Made by a program: the position numbers and the translations under genes. From Hydrangea macrophylla (lineage: Eukaryota; Streptophyta; Magnoliopsida; Cornales; Hydrangeaceae), in assembly GCA_033977485.1 (NCBI GenBank), contig CM066993.1, forward strand, positions 27,332,001-27,396,000: DNA of 64,000 nucleotides, written 5' to 3'. Under the pieces are notes generated by a model. That model had not been told where the DNA came from. It was given only the letters and a program-made list of their open reading frames with translations, and did no database searches. Positions 45,547 through 56,825 of the stretch are shown here, in pieces (position 1 is the stretch's first letter; every line of letters begins with the position of its first letter).

Positions 45547-45650
45547 CAATCAATTGGCTCCAGTGGCAATCGATTGGTAAAAGTCTAATCGATTGGTCTA
45601 AGGCAGTCATTTTCCAATTGATTGGTACACTAACTTGTTCAATAGATTGG
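45547..45650. repeat. CAATCGATTG cluster upstream of the TATA region
   Basis: Five dyads starting near 45547, 45567, 45586, 45615 and 45640 (spacings 20, 19, 29, 25 bp). On the element strand it precedes the TATATATA-rich stretch at 45361-45420. Confidence 0.8.
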
Positions 45651-45685
45651 TATGAACTTATACATATAAGATAAAAGCATTAACA

Positions 45686-46366
45686 TGACCCATCCCGCTA
45701 CGTGCGAAAATAGGACACATGGCATGCCACCAAAGCTCAACCAATTCATTAAAATATTATAGCAGTAGAAAAGAAACTTAAAAATAACATTGAGTATTCA
45801 GAACTATTGAAAATCAGTATAAAATTATAAACATAATTTTATTTTGAAACGAATGAATTTATGTTGAAAGAGGCCCAAACGTATCCTAAGAACCAACCAA
45901 AATATTGAAATAATTTCTGGAAGGGGTAGAAAAAGATTACATGCAGGGGGTATTTTGACTGGTCGAGCTGCCCCATTCGACTGGTCGAATGTCCTTTAGC
46001 AGAATTCTTTCTTAGCAGTAGAATTTTGCCTAAGGACAAACAACGTTCACCAATTTTAATACTCCAAACACACTTACATTAATCCAAACTTCACAAGCGA
46101 TATCAAGGTTTCAAGAACATCATTAAACCATACTAATCCATGAAAAGAAACGATAACAGAACTAGCCAAGGCTTGTTTGGATTGAATCACAAAAGTGCTA
46201 ACCACATTCATTCCAAACATGAATTTGACAAGTTAAGTTACAAAACATAGATCCATAAGTTTGGATTCATTCAAAACTAACTACAACAATTTTAGTTACA
46301 TATTACAACATTTCCAAGTCCTTACAAGGTTTCCAAATCAAACAAACATGGTTCTAGCTTCACAAT
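45686..46366 (-). repeat. Element E 3' LTR, outer part
   Basis: Matches 62079-62780 in order (CACATGGCA-GCCACCA, GTAGAAAAAGATTACATGCA, CATGGTTCTAGCTTCACAA). With 53363-54778 it makes a 2.1 kb LTR. It contains GGTCGA-type words (45957-45990) whose partner is at about 62375-62402. It is interrupted at ACAAT by the non-autonomous element. Confidence 0.9.
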
Positions 46367-46922
46367 TGTAACACCCCATGTTTTTATGACATAAATATTC
46401 ACTTTTAAATTGGCTAAGGAAGCAACCTGAATTTTTACGTGTTATTAATTAGTTGTGTGCATTTATTAATTTTTGGTCATTTATTTATTTGTGGGTAATT
46501 ATTTTTATATTTGTCAATAATTACTGTATGAAGTTTTGTAAAGTTAAGTGGTGGGGTTAAAGTGGTAAAAGTTTAAATTAGAAAAGTTATTGAAGAGTGA
46601 TGTGTTAAAGTTCTTTTTGGCAGTACTATTTATAGGCCTGTAAATGTGTTAAATAATGTAATTAATATTAAAACTTAGTACCGGGGTCATGGGTATCCAT
46701 TAGACTACTCATTTTAATACTTTGTACTGCAATTTGGGCCCATATGAGTCTCTTTTGTGAGACCCTTAGACAAAAAATGGGATTTATATATTGTGTATAT
46801 TTTATTGACATGTGTTGTGTGTGTAGTATACATATACATATATTGAAACCCTAGCCCCCATATTAACCAAAAAAAAAAAAGGAAGAGGAGAAAAGAGAGA
46901 AGAAGAGAGAACAGACGTTTGT

Positions 46923-46928
46923 GTGCGC

Positions 46929-46987
<59 letters not shown>

Positions 46988-47026
46988 AGAAGAAGAAGAA
47001 GAAGAAGAAGAAGAAGAAGAAGAAGA
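46923..47026 (+). repeat. (GT)n(GA)n(GAA)n microsatellite in LTR F
   Basis: Runs of GT, GA and GAA in this order about 140 bp after the TATA box. The same series recurs at 50976-51064 and, shorter, at 56772-56840 in the related solo LTR. It produces long Phe/Ser or Glu/Arg frames that are not genes. Confidence 0.9.
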
Positions 47027-48420
47027 AAAGGAAGAAGAGCGTAAGAGAAGAAAAGAGGAACTTCAACCTTTGGTTTGTGTAATCATCATCAACCTTGAAG
47101 CCCTAAATTGGTGAGTTAACTTGTTATTTTCTTAAATTTCGTTTGATTGAAAATTTAAATGTATAGATTATTAAATTAGTATGGTTATGGATTATGAGAT
47201 TTAGGTTTTATTTACAATGATTGAAGTTATGATTTGAGATTTATAGATGAGCCTTGAATATACATTTGAGCAATTATTCAATTTTTGGATTTGAGGTTTT
47301 CACGGATCAGATTTTAGTAAAAAAATTCATAATAAATCATACGTTACAGTTTTGGTGATTATGTTCGCTTAGGCCTGTAGGAAATGCAATTCTGGACAAC
47401 TTTCGTCTAATGGTGTTTTTCCTAATTCTGCACCGTTTGGGCAGAAAACGCATGTTACAGTAGCAGTTTATGAAAGTTAAAATAAGTGTATTTGCTACAT
47501 CTTATTTTTGTGTGATTTCATGGTCGTTAATATGAATTAATTTGTTTGTACTTAGAGAGATATGAATTCTCATGTATTGTTGAGCTTTGTGACATTGTGA
47601 CTGTGTGATTTTGTGTGGATTATGAATCTGTGTGAACATGTAGCTGTTAATATGATTTAACGGATATTTGATTTGAGATACATGAATCTCTTACAAAATT
47701 GAGTTTTGTAAAAAAAAACGTGGATGTATGAACGTTAGAAAAGTCCTTAGAGTTGACTACTGCTCCTTATGATTTTAGGCGGCGACTTCGTGGATGACCC
47801 GTCCTTATGTGATTAGACAGCGACTACGTGGATGACACGTCTCTTCATTTTTAAGCCTTATGCCCGGCTTGTTAGTCTATTTCATGTGTATTTAGACATT
47901 GTTTATTGACGTCAAGAACGTAATGACTAGCCTTTCGGTTTATACTCAAATCCCAGTGATACCCCATGAGAGTTGGGACCGGAGTGGGAGTTAGTATTAC
48001 GTTATGAGACACATGGGATATATGTGTAGGCTGGACCATGGATGGGTGGCCGAGGTGGTGAACATAAGGTGTAATAAAAGAAAATAATTTGTGTTGTTTT
48101 ATTCTTGCATTTAGAAGTTTGAATAATTAATTACCTCTTGCTGTAGTAGTATCGTAGAAAGTTGTGGATGCTTAGTAATCGACTTTTCTAATAATTTTTC
48201 GTGTTGTAATCGTTGTGTGTGAGCGTGAATGTGATAACCATAGACCGTGTGTTAAGTTTTGGATTATGTTTGGAGGATTTTGATGCGAGTATTTTATGAA
48301 TTTATTCTGTTACTGAACTATGGGTTTGATGGTAGTATGACTGACTCTTGAATTGTAATGGACATTAATTCAGAAAGTAATTATGAGTATAATTAGAACT
48401 GTGATAATTATATTTTACAG

Positions 48421-48475
48421 GATGGTGGGTCCACTAACTTTTACGCAGGGCTGGCTCACCATAGATATTCGATGG
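48421..48475 (+). other. Putative mini-exon in LTR F (55 bp)
   Basis: Preceded by TATTTTACAG and followed by GTAAGTATTC. The enclosed GATGGTGGG-CCACTAACTT block is the best-conserved part shared with the diverged solo LTR (58095-58147), where the acceptor and donor are also intact. Confidence 0.55.
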
Positions 48476-49353
48476 GTAAGTATTCAATTGGTATTATTCG
48501 GGTTGGGAACCACTGCCACCACATTGAAGGAAACTACCGTTCTGTCCTGAATGTGCGTGGAACTATTGTTCTAACCCGACATGAATTATGTGTAATGACA
48601 TTGTTTATTTTCTGTGCAACGATATTGTATGATATGAGGTGGTTATGTTTTTCTTTGTGAGTACTTTTGGGAGTCTATGGGACATCGTTGTTCCCTAAGA
48701 CTCATTTTATATTTTTTTTGTTAACTCATACCAGTATTTTATATACTGATATGCATTCGGGGCGTTTCTATATGAAACGTAGTCGAATGTATGTGCAGGT
48801 TTAGTATTTGAAGATTTTTTTTGGAGCTTCTATTTGGGTGAAGAGATTGTCGCAGTGTTGTTTATTATTAGAGTTGTATTTTTTCTTGTACTATATTTTA
48901 TTTCTGGCAGTGTGGGCCACAAGTGTATAATTGTAATAAGGATTATATATTGGGTATTGGGAACATTGTAGTTGCTCTGACCAATGGAGGTATAGATTTT
49001 ATGATTATTTATTTTCTTTCCGCTGAACTCTGTAAAGAGGATTTTATTGAATGAACATAATATTTCTTTTGTAAATCGAAATGATATAATATGTGGGATG
49101 GAGTTTAATTTCTTATATAATGAAAATGAATGTTTGGGAATATTAGTTTAATAATAAAGAGTTTTTGTCTTTTAAACACAAAATCACATGTACTTATTTA
49201 ATGAGTATAAAATACTGTTTTCAAAATACTGTTTTCAATAATTGTCTATTAGTCTATGTGAGGGTGTCACTCTCGGGGTTTTGAAAATTGAATATTAGTC
49301 TAGATACATGCTCTGGATTAAATATTTGGTTGTCCAAAAATCGGGGTGTGACA

Positions 49354-50423
49354 GTTTGGTATCAGAGCTTAAGGTTAGCTTAGTGAGTCTAGGTGATCCT
49401 CGGATTGTGGACTAGAGGTTGGTCAGAGCTATAGGTCGCGGATTTATTTAGGTTTCGGGTTATGTGTACTTACGTATTATCCAAGTGTTGCCTACATGTT
49501 ATTTAATTATTTTCAATCGATTAATTGCATAACTTTCCGAGCTTATCATTACATGTTAATTTGTTAAAATCATTTACTATATTATGAGTCGCATAGTAGT
49601 GCATGCATATATTTCTGACATGTTGGAGAAGTAGTAGGGAGTTGGAGTTTTGAACAAGTAGTGGAATTCTGCCGTGATATCGAATTATCTTCTTCAAGCT
49701 ATTATTGTCGGATAGTTATCTAATTATCATCCAGCTGAATTATTATTCTATCGGACGATCGGGATTTCTATTATTATTTGCAAGACTTCTATTCTTTATA
49801 TTATTCTTATCTGGCCATTTTTTGTGAACATTATTATTATTGGCACTCTGGATTTCTTATTATGAAGCTGTTATTATTGATTGGTATTCTACTACTCCAT
49901 CTCTCTCGTATATCTCCGTGTGGAAATTGTATACTTTTTCGAGAGCATATATTGAGCCGGCAGTATCCTTATGTCTACAACATCTTATGGATTCAGACGG
50001 GTATTCTTATTCTTAGTGCAAGCTTATGGAAGATTTTGAAGCTATCGGTTTGAGTGGTAAGTATTGGGTATTCCAATGAGAAGTGGTACATGACAAGGTA
50101 AGAGGTCAACATGGGCATATAGTTAAATCTTTGATTAACTGCAAGCATGTTGCATGCATAGTTTGTATTCACATGTTTTGCATCAACATCTATGTTTTGG
50201 ATTATTTGTTAACGTTTGACAGTTGACTATACAAGACCATAGGTATATAGATGAGGGTTTCCTTGTTTGGATTAGTCGCTTGACGTACTTGGTCTCATAT
50301 AAATGAGAGTTAAACCTAATCAATGCTTTGTATGAAATTACGTGTTTAACTTTATTGATGACTGCCGTGTGTATTTATCGTCGATTCAAATTTCGGGACG
50401 AAATTTCTTAAAGGAGGGTAGAA
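49354..50423 (+). mobile_element. Element F internal region (1070 bp, no gene)
   Basis: Starts with the primer-binding site TGGTATCAGAGC (49357-49368, initiator tRNA-Met) and ends with the polypurine tract AAAGGAGGG (50410-50419). The 91-codon frame at 49778-50053 has no retroelement motif. Gag, protease, RT and integrase are all absent, so the element depends on a partner, plausibly an autonomous Tekay/Del-type chromovirus. Confidence 0.93.
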
Positions 50424-50995
50424 TGTAACACCCCATATTTTTTCTGACATAAATATTCACTTTTAAATTGGTTAAGAAAGCAACCTGAATTTTTACGTGT
50501 TATTAATTAGTTGTGTGCATTTATTTATTTTTGGTCATTTATTTATTTGTGGGTAATTATTTTTATAATTGTCAATAATTACTGTATGAAGTTTTGTAAA
50601 GTTAAGTGGTGGGGTTAAAGTGGTAAAAGTTTAAATTGGAAAAGTTATTAAAGAGTGATGTGTTAAATTTCTTTTTGGCAGTACTATTTATAGGCCTGTA
50701 AATGTGTTAAATAATATAATTAATATTAAAATTTAGTACCGGGATCATGGGGACCCATTAGACTACTCATTTTAATACTTTGTACTGCATTTTGGGCCCA
50801 TATGAGTCTCTTTTGTGAGACCCTTAGACAAAAAACGGGATTTATATATTGTGTGTATTTTATTGACATGTGTTGTGTGTGTAGTATACATATACATATA
50901 TTGAAACCCTAGCCCCCATATTAACCAAAAAAAAAAGGAAGAGGAGAAAAGAGAGAAGAAGAGAGAACAGACGTTTGTGTGTGTGTGTGTGTGTG

Positions 50996-51031
<36 letters not shown>

Positions 51032-53357
51032 AGAAGAAGAAGAAGAAGAAGAAGAAGAAGAAGAAAAGGAAGAAGAGAGTAAGAGAAGAAAAGACGAACT
51101 TCAACCTTTGGTTTGTGTAATCATCATCAACCTTGAAGCCCTAAATTGGTGAGTTAACTTGTTATTTTCTTTCAATCTCGTTTGATTGAAAATTTAAATG
51201 TATAGATTATTAAATTAGTATGGTTATGGATTATGAGATTTAGGTTTTTATTTACAATGATTGAAGTTGTGATTTAAGATTTATAGATGAGCCTTGAATA
51301 TACATTTGAGCAATTATTCAATTTTTGGATTTGGGGTTTTCACGGATCAGATTTTAGTACAAAATTCATAATAAATCATACGTTATAGTTTTCGTGATTC
51401 TGTTTGCATAGGCCTATAGGAAACGTAATTCTGGACAACTTTCGTCTAATGGTGTTTTTCCCAATTTTGCACCGTTTGGGCAGAAAACGCATATTACAGT
51501 AGCAGTTTATGAAAGTTAAAATTAGTGTATTTGCTACATCATATTTTTGTGTGATTTCGTGGTCGTTAATATGAATTAATTTGTTTGTACTTAGAGAGAT
51601 ATGAGTTCTCATGTATAGTTGAGCTTTGTGACATTGTGACTGTGTGATTTTGTGTGGGTTATGAATCTGTGTGAACATGTAGCTGTTAATATGATTTAAC
51701 GGATATTTGATTTGGGATACATGAATCTCTTACAAAATTGAGTTTTGTAAAAAAAAACGTGGATGTATGAATGTTAGAAAAGTCCTTACAGTTCACTACT
51801 GCTCCTTATGATTTTAGGCGGCGACTTCGTGGATGACCTGTCCTTATGTGATTAGACAGCGACTACGTGGATGACCCGTCTCTTCATTTTTAAGCCTTAT
51901 GCCCGGTTTGTTAGTCTATTTCATGTGTATTTAGACATTGTTTATTGACGTCAAGAACGTAATGACTAGCCTTTCGGTTTATACTCAAATCCCAGTGATA
52001 CCCCATGAGAGTTGGTACCGGAGTGAGAGTTAGTATTACATTTGGAGACACATGGGATATATGTGTAGGTTGGACCATGGATGGGTGGCCGAGGTGGTGA
52101 ACATAAGGTGTAATAAAAGAAAATGATTTGTGTTGTTTTATTCTTGCGTTTAGAAGTTTGAATAATTAATTACCTCTTGCTGTAGTAGTATCGTAGAAAG
52201 TTGTGGATGCTTAGTAATCGACTTTTCTAATAATTTTTCATGTTGTAATCGTTGTGTGTGAGCGTGAATGTGATAACCATAGACTGTGTGTTAAGTTTTG
52301 GATTATGTTTGGAGGATTTTGATGCGAGTATTTTATGAATTTATTCTGTTACTGAACTATGGATTTGATGGTAGTATGACTGACTCTTGAATTGCAATGG
52401 ACATTAATTCAGAAAGTAATTATGGGTATAATTCGAACTGTGATATTTATATTTTACTGGATGGTGGGCCCACTAACTTTTATGCAGGGCTGGCTCACCA
52501 TAGATATTCGATGGGTAAGTATTCAATTGGTATTATTCGGGTTGGGAACCACTGCCACCACATTGAAGGAAACTACCGTTCTGTCCTGAATGTGCGTGGA
52601 ACTACTGTTCTAACCCGACATGAATTATGTGTAATGACATTGTTTATTTTCTGTGCAACGATATTGTAAGATATGAGGTGATTATGTTTTTCTTTGTGAG
52701 TACTTTTGGGAGTCTATGGGACATCGTTGTTCCCTAAGACTCGTTTTATATTTTTTTTGTTAACTCATACCAGTATTTTATATACTGATACGCATTCGCG
52801 GCGTTTCTATATGAAACGTAGTCGAATGTATGTGCATGTTTAGTATTTGAAAATTTTCTTTGGAGCTTCTATTTGGATGAAGAGATTGTCGCAGTGTTGT
52901 TTATTATTAGAGTTGTATTTTTTCTTGTACTTTATTTTATTTCTGGCAGTGTGGGCCACAAGTGTATAATAGTTGTTCTGACCAATGGAGGTATAGATTT
53001 TATGATTATTTATTTTCTTTCCGCTTAACTCTGTAAAGAGGATTTTATTGAATGAACATAATATTTCTTTTGTAAATCGAAAGGATATAATATGTAGAAT
53101 GGAGTTTAATTTCTTTTATAATGAAAATGAATGTTTGGGAATATAAGTTTAATAATAAAGAGCTTTTTTTTTCTTTTAAACACAAAATCACATGTACTTA
53201 TTTAATGAGTATAAAATGCTATTTTCAAAATACTATTTTCAATAATTATCTCTTAGTCTATGTGAGGGTGTCACTCTCGGGGTTTTGAAAATTGAATATT
53301 AGTCTAGATACATGCTCTGAATTAAATATTTGGTTGTCCAAAAATCGAGGTGTGACA
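50424..53357 (+). repeat. Element F, 3' LTR (2934 bp)
   Basis: Near-identical to 46367-49353, followed by the target duplication ACAAT (53358-53362). TATA at about 50842. Donor at 51149 intact, but both acceptors are altered: TTTTACAG became TTTTACTG at the mini-exon (about 52458) and GTGCAG became GTGCAT (about 52837). It lacks a short segment near 52969 present in the other LTR. Confidence 0.95.
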
Positions 53358-53362
53358 ACAAT

Positions 53363-54778
53363 ATTACATTTTTCATCACTTGGAATGGAAAAAAAGTATT
53401 TACAAGGACTATCCCGCTATCCCTTCAGTCTCACTCCTCTCGTTTCTTCTTTCCTTTCTTTTTATCACCTGCAATGGAGTAAAGCTCCATTACTTAGTTG
53501 TATGATGTGTGCACAATTCTAAACATATGCTTATATAACAATTCATACTTTAAGATATCAAAACACGTTAAATATTCTTTAGGGAGAGGTAAGCTTCTAA
53601 CCGGTAAATGAAATTGATGTCGTGGAAGGCCTTCATCAGCTAGGCCTTCTCCCAAACCATGCACCGTACCCTAGCTGGGCCTTCCTCCAAACTAGGCACA
53701 TCAACTATTGATACCAAAATCCTCAACTATCAAGGAGCTTAACCCCCGGATGGAAATACACCAAAATCCCCTTTAACCTACATAGACACATAACATGCTC
53801 ATATAATCACATATACGTGCTTTTCATGCATTTTCAAGTCCATAATAAATGGGCCTAATTTATACATGAATTTTGCTCGGATCCAAATATCAAGTCAAAT
53901 ATCCAAAACATGTAATTTTCTATGTTGCATAGGTCTAGAATTCATACATCCTGCTATATCTCTCTAACTTCAGGGGAAGTACTAGGAGTCCGATTAAACG
54001 TTGAATCTCCGATCTCAAGTGATTCCTATGAGTTTACACATGTTTTCTCCAAAATTTCAACATTAGGATTTTTATAAAAATTCACCAAACATGGCCTAAT
54101 AGGTATCAAAACATAGCCCTTACCTCAAGGAGTTCAAATATGGAATTTGGAGAAAAACTGATGAACAACAGCCATCGATTTGCATCTTGAAGCTCTAAGC
54201 ACTGAAATCCTCCTTATGATTTCAATTTTAGAAAAGTTGTCAAATGAAAATATCTTGAGCTTTGCTATATATATATAGACATAAGTCTCGAAAATTCTAT
54301 TTACCTCACGAGTTTTTTAATCTTCTAATTACTCCTCGAAACGCCTTACACGTCTAATTCATTATTTCACTAGTGAAAACTAAAAGTTATAAAATTTTTT
54401 GTCTAAGTTCTGTTTGTCGACGTAATTACGTTCCAAAATCTAATTTTGTGGAATTTCTAGACAACCTACCTTTTATGCAATGCATCCTATCGATTATCGT
54501 TAAAACAATCAAAATGATCTTAATCAATATGCAAACTACTAGAAAATACCTAAAATAGGTAAATTTACTATTCACATATGCTAGATACATCAAATAGCAT
54601 TTAATTACATAAATGTCATTTAACTCATATCAATGCCTCTTTGATTTACCATGTCTCCGTGTCCTCGATTGACACTCACCATTAACCCACGTTAACCTCA
54701 TTCCCAATTATTAAACAACATTAATAATTCTAAGAAATTCACTTATGCAACAATTAAAATTTCGGGACGTGTGTGACA
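53363..54778 (-). repeat. Element E 3' LTR, inner part
   Basis: Continues the LTR after element F and matches 62785-64000 (for example ATGGAA-AAAAGTATTTACAA and AAGGCCTT blocks). On the minus strand it starts TGTCACACACGTCCCGAAA. A TATATATATA stretch at about 54266-54277 is the likely TATA region. Confidence 0.9.
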
Positions 54779-55740
54779 ACTCTCTAGTCTAAAAAGGAAG
54801 TTTGTACCCAAACTTATCCCTTATACGTCGATAAAATATAGATACTCATTCATCATCTCTTCCTCATTCTCCCACGTAGCCTCCTCAACTGTGTGACTAT
54901 GCCATAATACCTTCAGCATCGAAATCGTCTTCATTCTCAACACTTACTCCTGTTTGATCTAAAATCCCCACCGGAAGCTCCACATAAGCCAAGTCTTTTT
55001 GAATCTGTAATAGCTCCAGTACAATGATCTTACTCATCTCTGTCATACACTGTCTCAACATAGGCACATGGAATATAGTATACACATGTTCCAGCATGGA
55101 CATAAGGCTAGTCGGTAAGCCACTGGTCCTACTTTTTCTAGAATCTTAAACGGTCTGACGAATCTCGGGTTAAGTTTCCCTCACTTCCTAAATCGGATAA
55201 TGCCTTTCGAAGGTGATACTTTCAAGTATACAAATTCTCCTACCTCAAATGTTGTTGGTGGTCGTTTATAGTCTGTATAGCTCTTGTAACGACTCTGATC
55301 CACCTAAAGTCTCTCTTGAATTAACTTCACCTTCTCAGTAGTCAACTGTGCTATCTGAGGTCCTAACAACCTTCTTTCCCCAACTTCGGTTCAACAAATC
55401 GGTGAACGACACTTATGCCCGTACAAAGCTTCAACGGTGCCATACCAATACTCGATTAAATCCATTGTAAGAAAATTCAATCAACGGTAAGTGTTTCTCC
55501 CAATCTCTCCCAAAGTCTAGAACATGTAGTCTAAGCATATCTTCTAATGTCTGAATCATTCTTTCTGACTGTCTGTCAGTCTGAGGATGAAATTCGGTAT
55601 TGAAACTCAACTTGGTACCCATACTCTTTTGCAAACATCCCCCAAACCTCAATGTAAAACTACTATCACGATCCAATACAATCACTATTGGAACCCTGTG
55701 TAATTTCACTTTCTTTCACAAACAACTCTGCTAACCTTTG
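54779..55740 (-). pseudogene. Element E integrase core to chromodomain
   Basis: Integrase pieces: VIVLDRDSSFTLRFGGCLQKSMGTKLSFNTEFHPQTDRQSERMIQTLEDML and HLPLIEFSYNG (D and E of the DDE triad visible). Toward the C-terminus: VFHVPMLRQCM, LQIQKDLAYVELPVGILD, and in another frame WHSHTVEEATWENEEEMMNEY, the end of a chromodomain. This C-terminal chromodomain places E among the chromoviruses, closest in my reading to Tekay/Del. Confidence 0.88.
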
Positions 55741-56287
55741 AAGCCTTAGTTGTCTGAATCATTTGCTCTGATTGTTTGTCATTCCTGTTAGGCAGTTGTG
55801 GAAATTTAGAAACAAAATCTATTGTGATGTCATTCCATTTCCACTATGACACAGGTAACGGTTGTAGAAGCCCCACGAGTACTTGTCTCTCTGCCTTCAC
55901 TTGTTGACATGCCGCACATTCAAAACAAACTTTGCAACTTCTAGTGTCATGCCTCTCCACCAAAAGTTCTCTTGCAAGATACAGTACATCTTATTACTTC
56001 CCAGATGAGTTAAGTTCTTAGTACTATGCGCTTCCTCTAAGGTAAATCCATGTCATTTTTCCAAAGGTATCACATCTCTCATTTTGCACAAGCAAAAGTC
56101 GTTGAACTGTCCTATCTTGATCTCCTCAATGATATCCGAGTAAGCTATGATCTCCATCATTAAGCCACCATTGGTTTCTGGAATTACATCTAACTCTAAA
56201 TGCTCCATCTCCTGGACCAATTCTTTTTACTGGCTAAATTCCTTATCGTCTTCTGGCTAAAAGCGTCGACTGCTACATTAGCCTTTC
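55741..56287 (-). pseudogene. Element E integrase zinc-binding domain
   Basis: Minus frames give EEAHSTKNLTHLGSNKMYCIL, FWWRGMTLEVAKFV and ECAACQQVKAERQVLVGLLQPL: the H-H-C-C zinc domain with H, H and CX2C visible in shifting frames. The right edge, KANVAVDAFSQK, is the RNase H-integrase junction cut by the solo LTR. Confidence 0.85.
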
Positions 56288-56773
56288 TGTAACAACCCTA
56301 AAATTTCTATGTAAATAATTATTTTAATTATTATTTTCAGTTAGCAATATTATATGAGTGTGCCTATGTAAGACATGTGTTTGGAAAATTTTAAGTGTTT
56401 GGTGGACATATAAATTAAATCATGAGTGAGCGCATTTAGTTTGGAAGTTATATTTTATTAATTTATATTTGTTAAAAAAATAAAATGAAGGGTTGATATG
56501 TATTTTTGTTATATAGTGTTTACAAGCCCGCGAATGTGTTAAATAATGTAATTAACATTAAAACTTAGTACCGGGGTCATGGGTACCCATTGGGCTACTC
56601 ATTTTAACACTTTGTACTGCATTCTGGGCTCATATAGGTCTCTTTTGTGAGCCCACAAGAAGAAAAACGGGATTTATATATTTTTGTGTGTTTTATTTAC
56701 ATGTGTTGTGTGTGTAGTGTACATATATCTTATATTAAAAACCCTAGCCACCCAAAAGAAAGAACAGACATGC

Positions 56774-56825
<52 letters not shown>

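Larger units (their letters stand above)
43065..45685 (-). repeat. Tat-type gypsy 5' LTR (partial, at least 2.6 kb)
   Basis: Begins TGTATGACAG next to the primer site and is cut at about 45685 by element E, so its U3 start lies right of the window. The minus strand gives, in order, a CAATCGATTG cluster (45547-45650), TATA-like repeats (45361-45420), a pyrimidine/purine tract (about 45215-45350), a second CAATCGATTG cluster (44880-45020) and irregular repeats (44300-44580). The acidic frame near 43930-44040 is broken by stops. LTR status is inferred from position and context. Confidence 0.65.
46367..49353 (+). repeat. Non-autonomous chromovirus-like element F, 5' LTR (2987 bp)
   Basis: TGTAACACCCC...GGGGTGTGACA; the second copy is at 50424-53357. 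TATA box TTATATAT at about 46784, followed by a compound microsatellite (about 46923-47026). Good splice signals lie within: donor at 47111 (TTG/GTGAGT), mini-exon 48421-48475 and a third acceptor ending at 48798. The left target duplication is ACAAT (46362-46366). Confidence 0.95.

Noticed and set aside
46863..47114. Poly-Glu/poly-Phe ORFs, also at 50772-51104, 56674-56969 and 30173-30460
   Set aside because: Microsatellite translations.
52397..52669. 90-codon ORF in the 3' LTR of element F
   Set aside because: The matching stretch in the 5' LTR and the solo LTR is broken; the frame opened when an acceptor site mutated.
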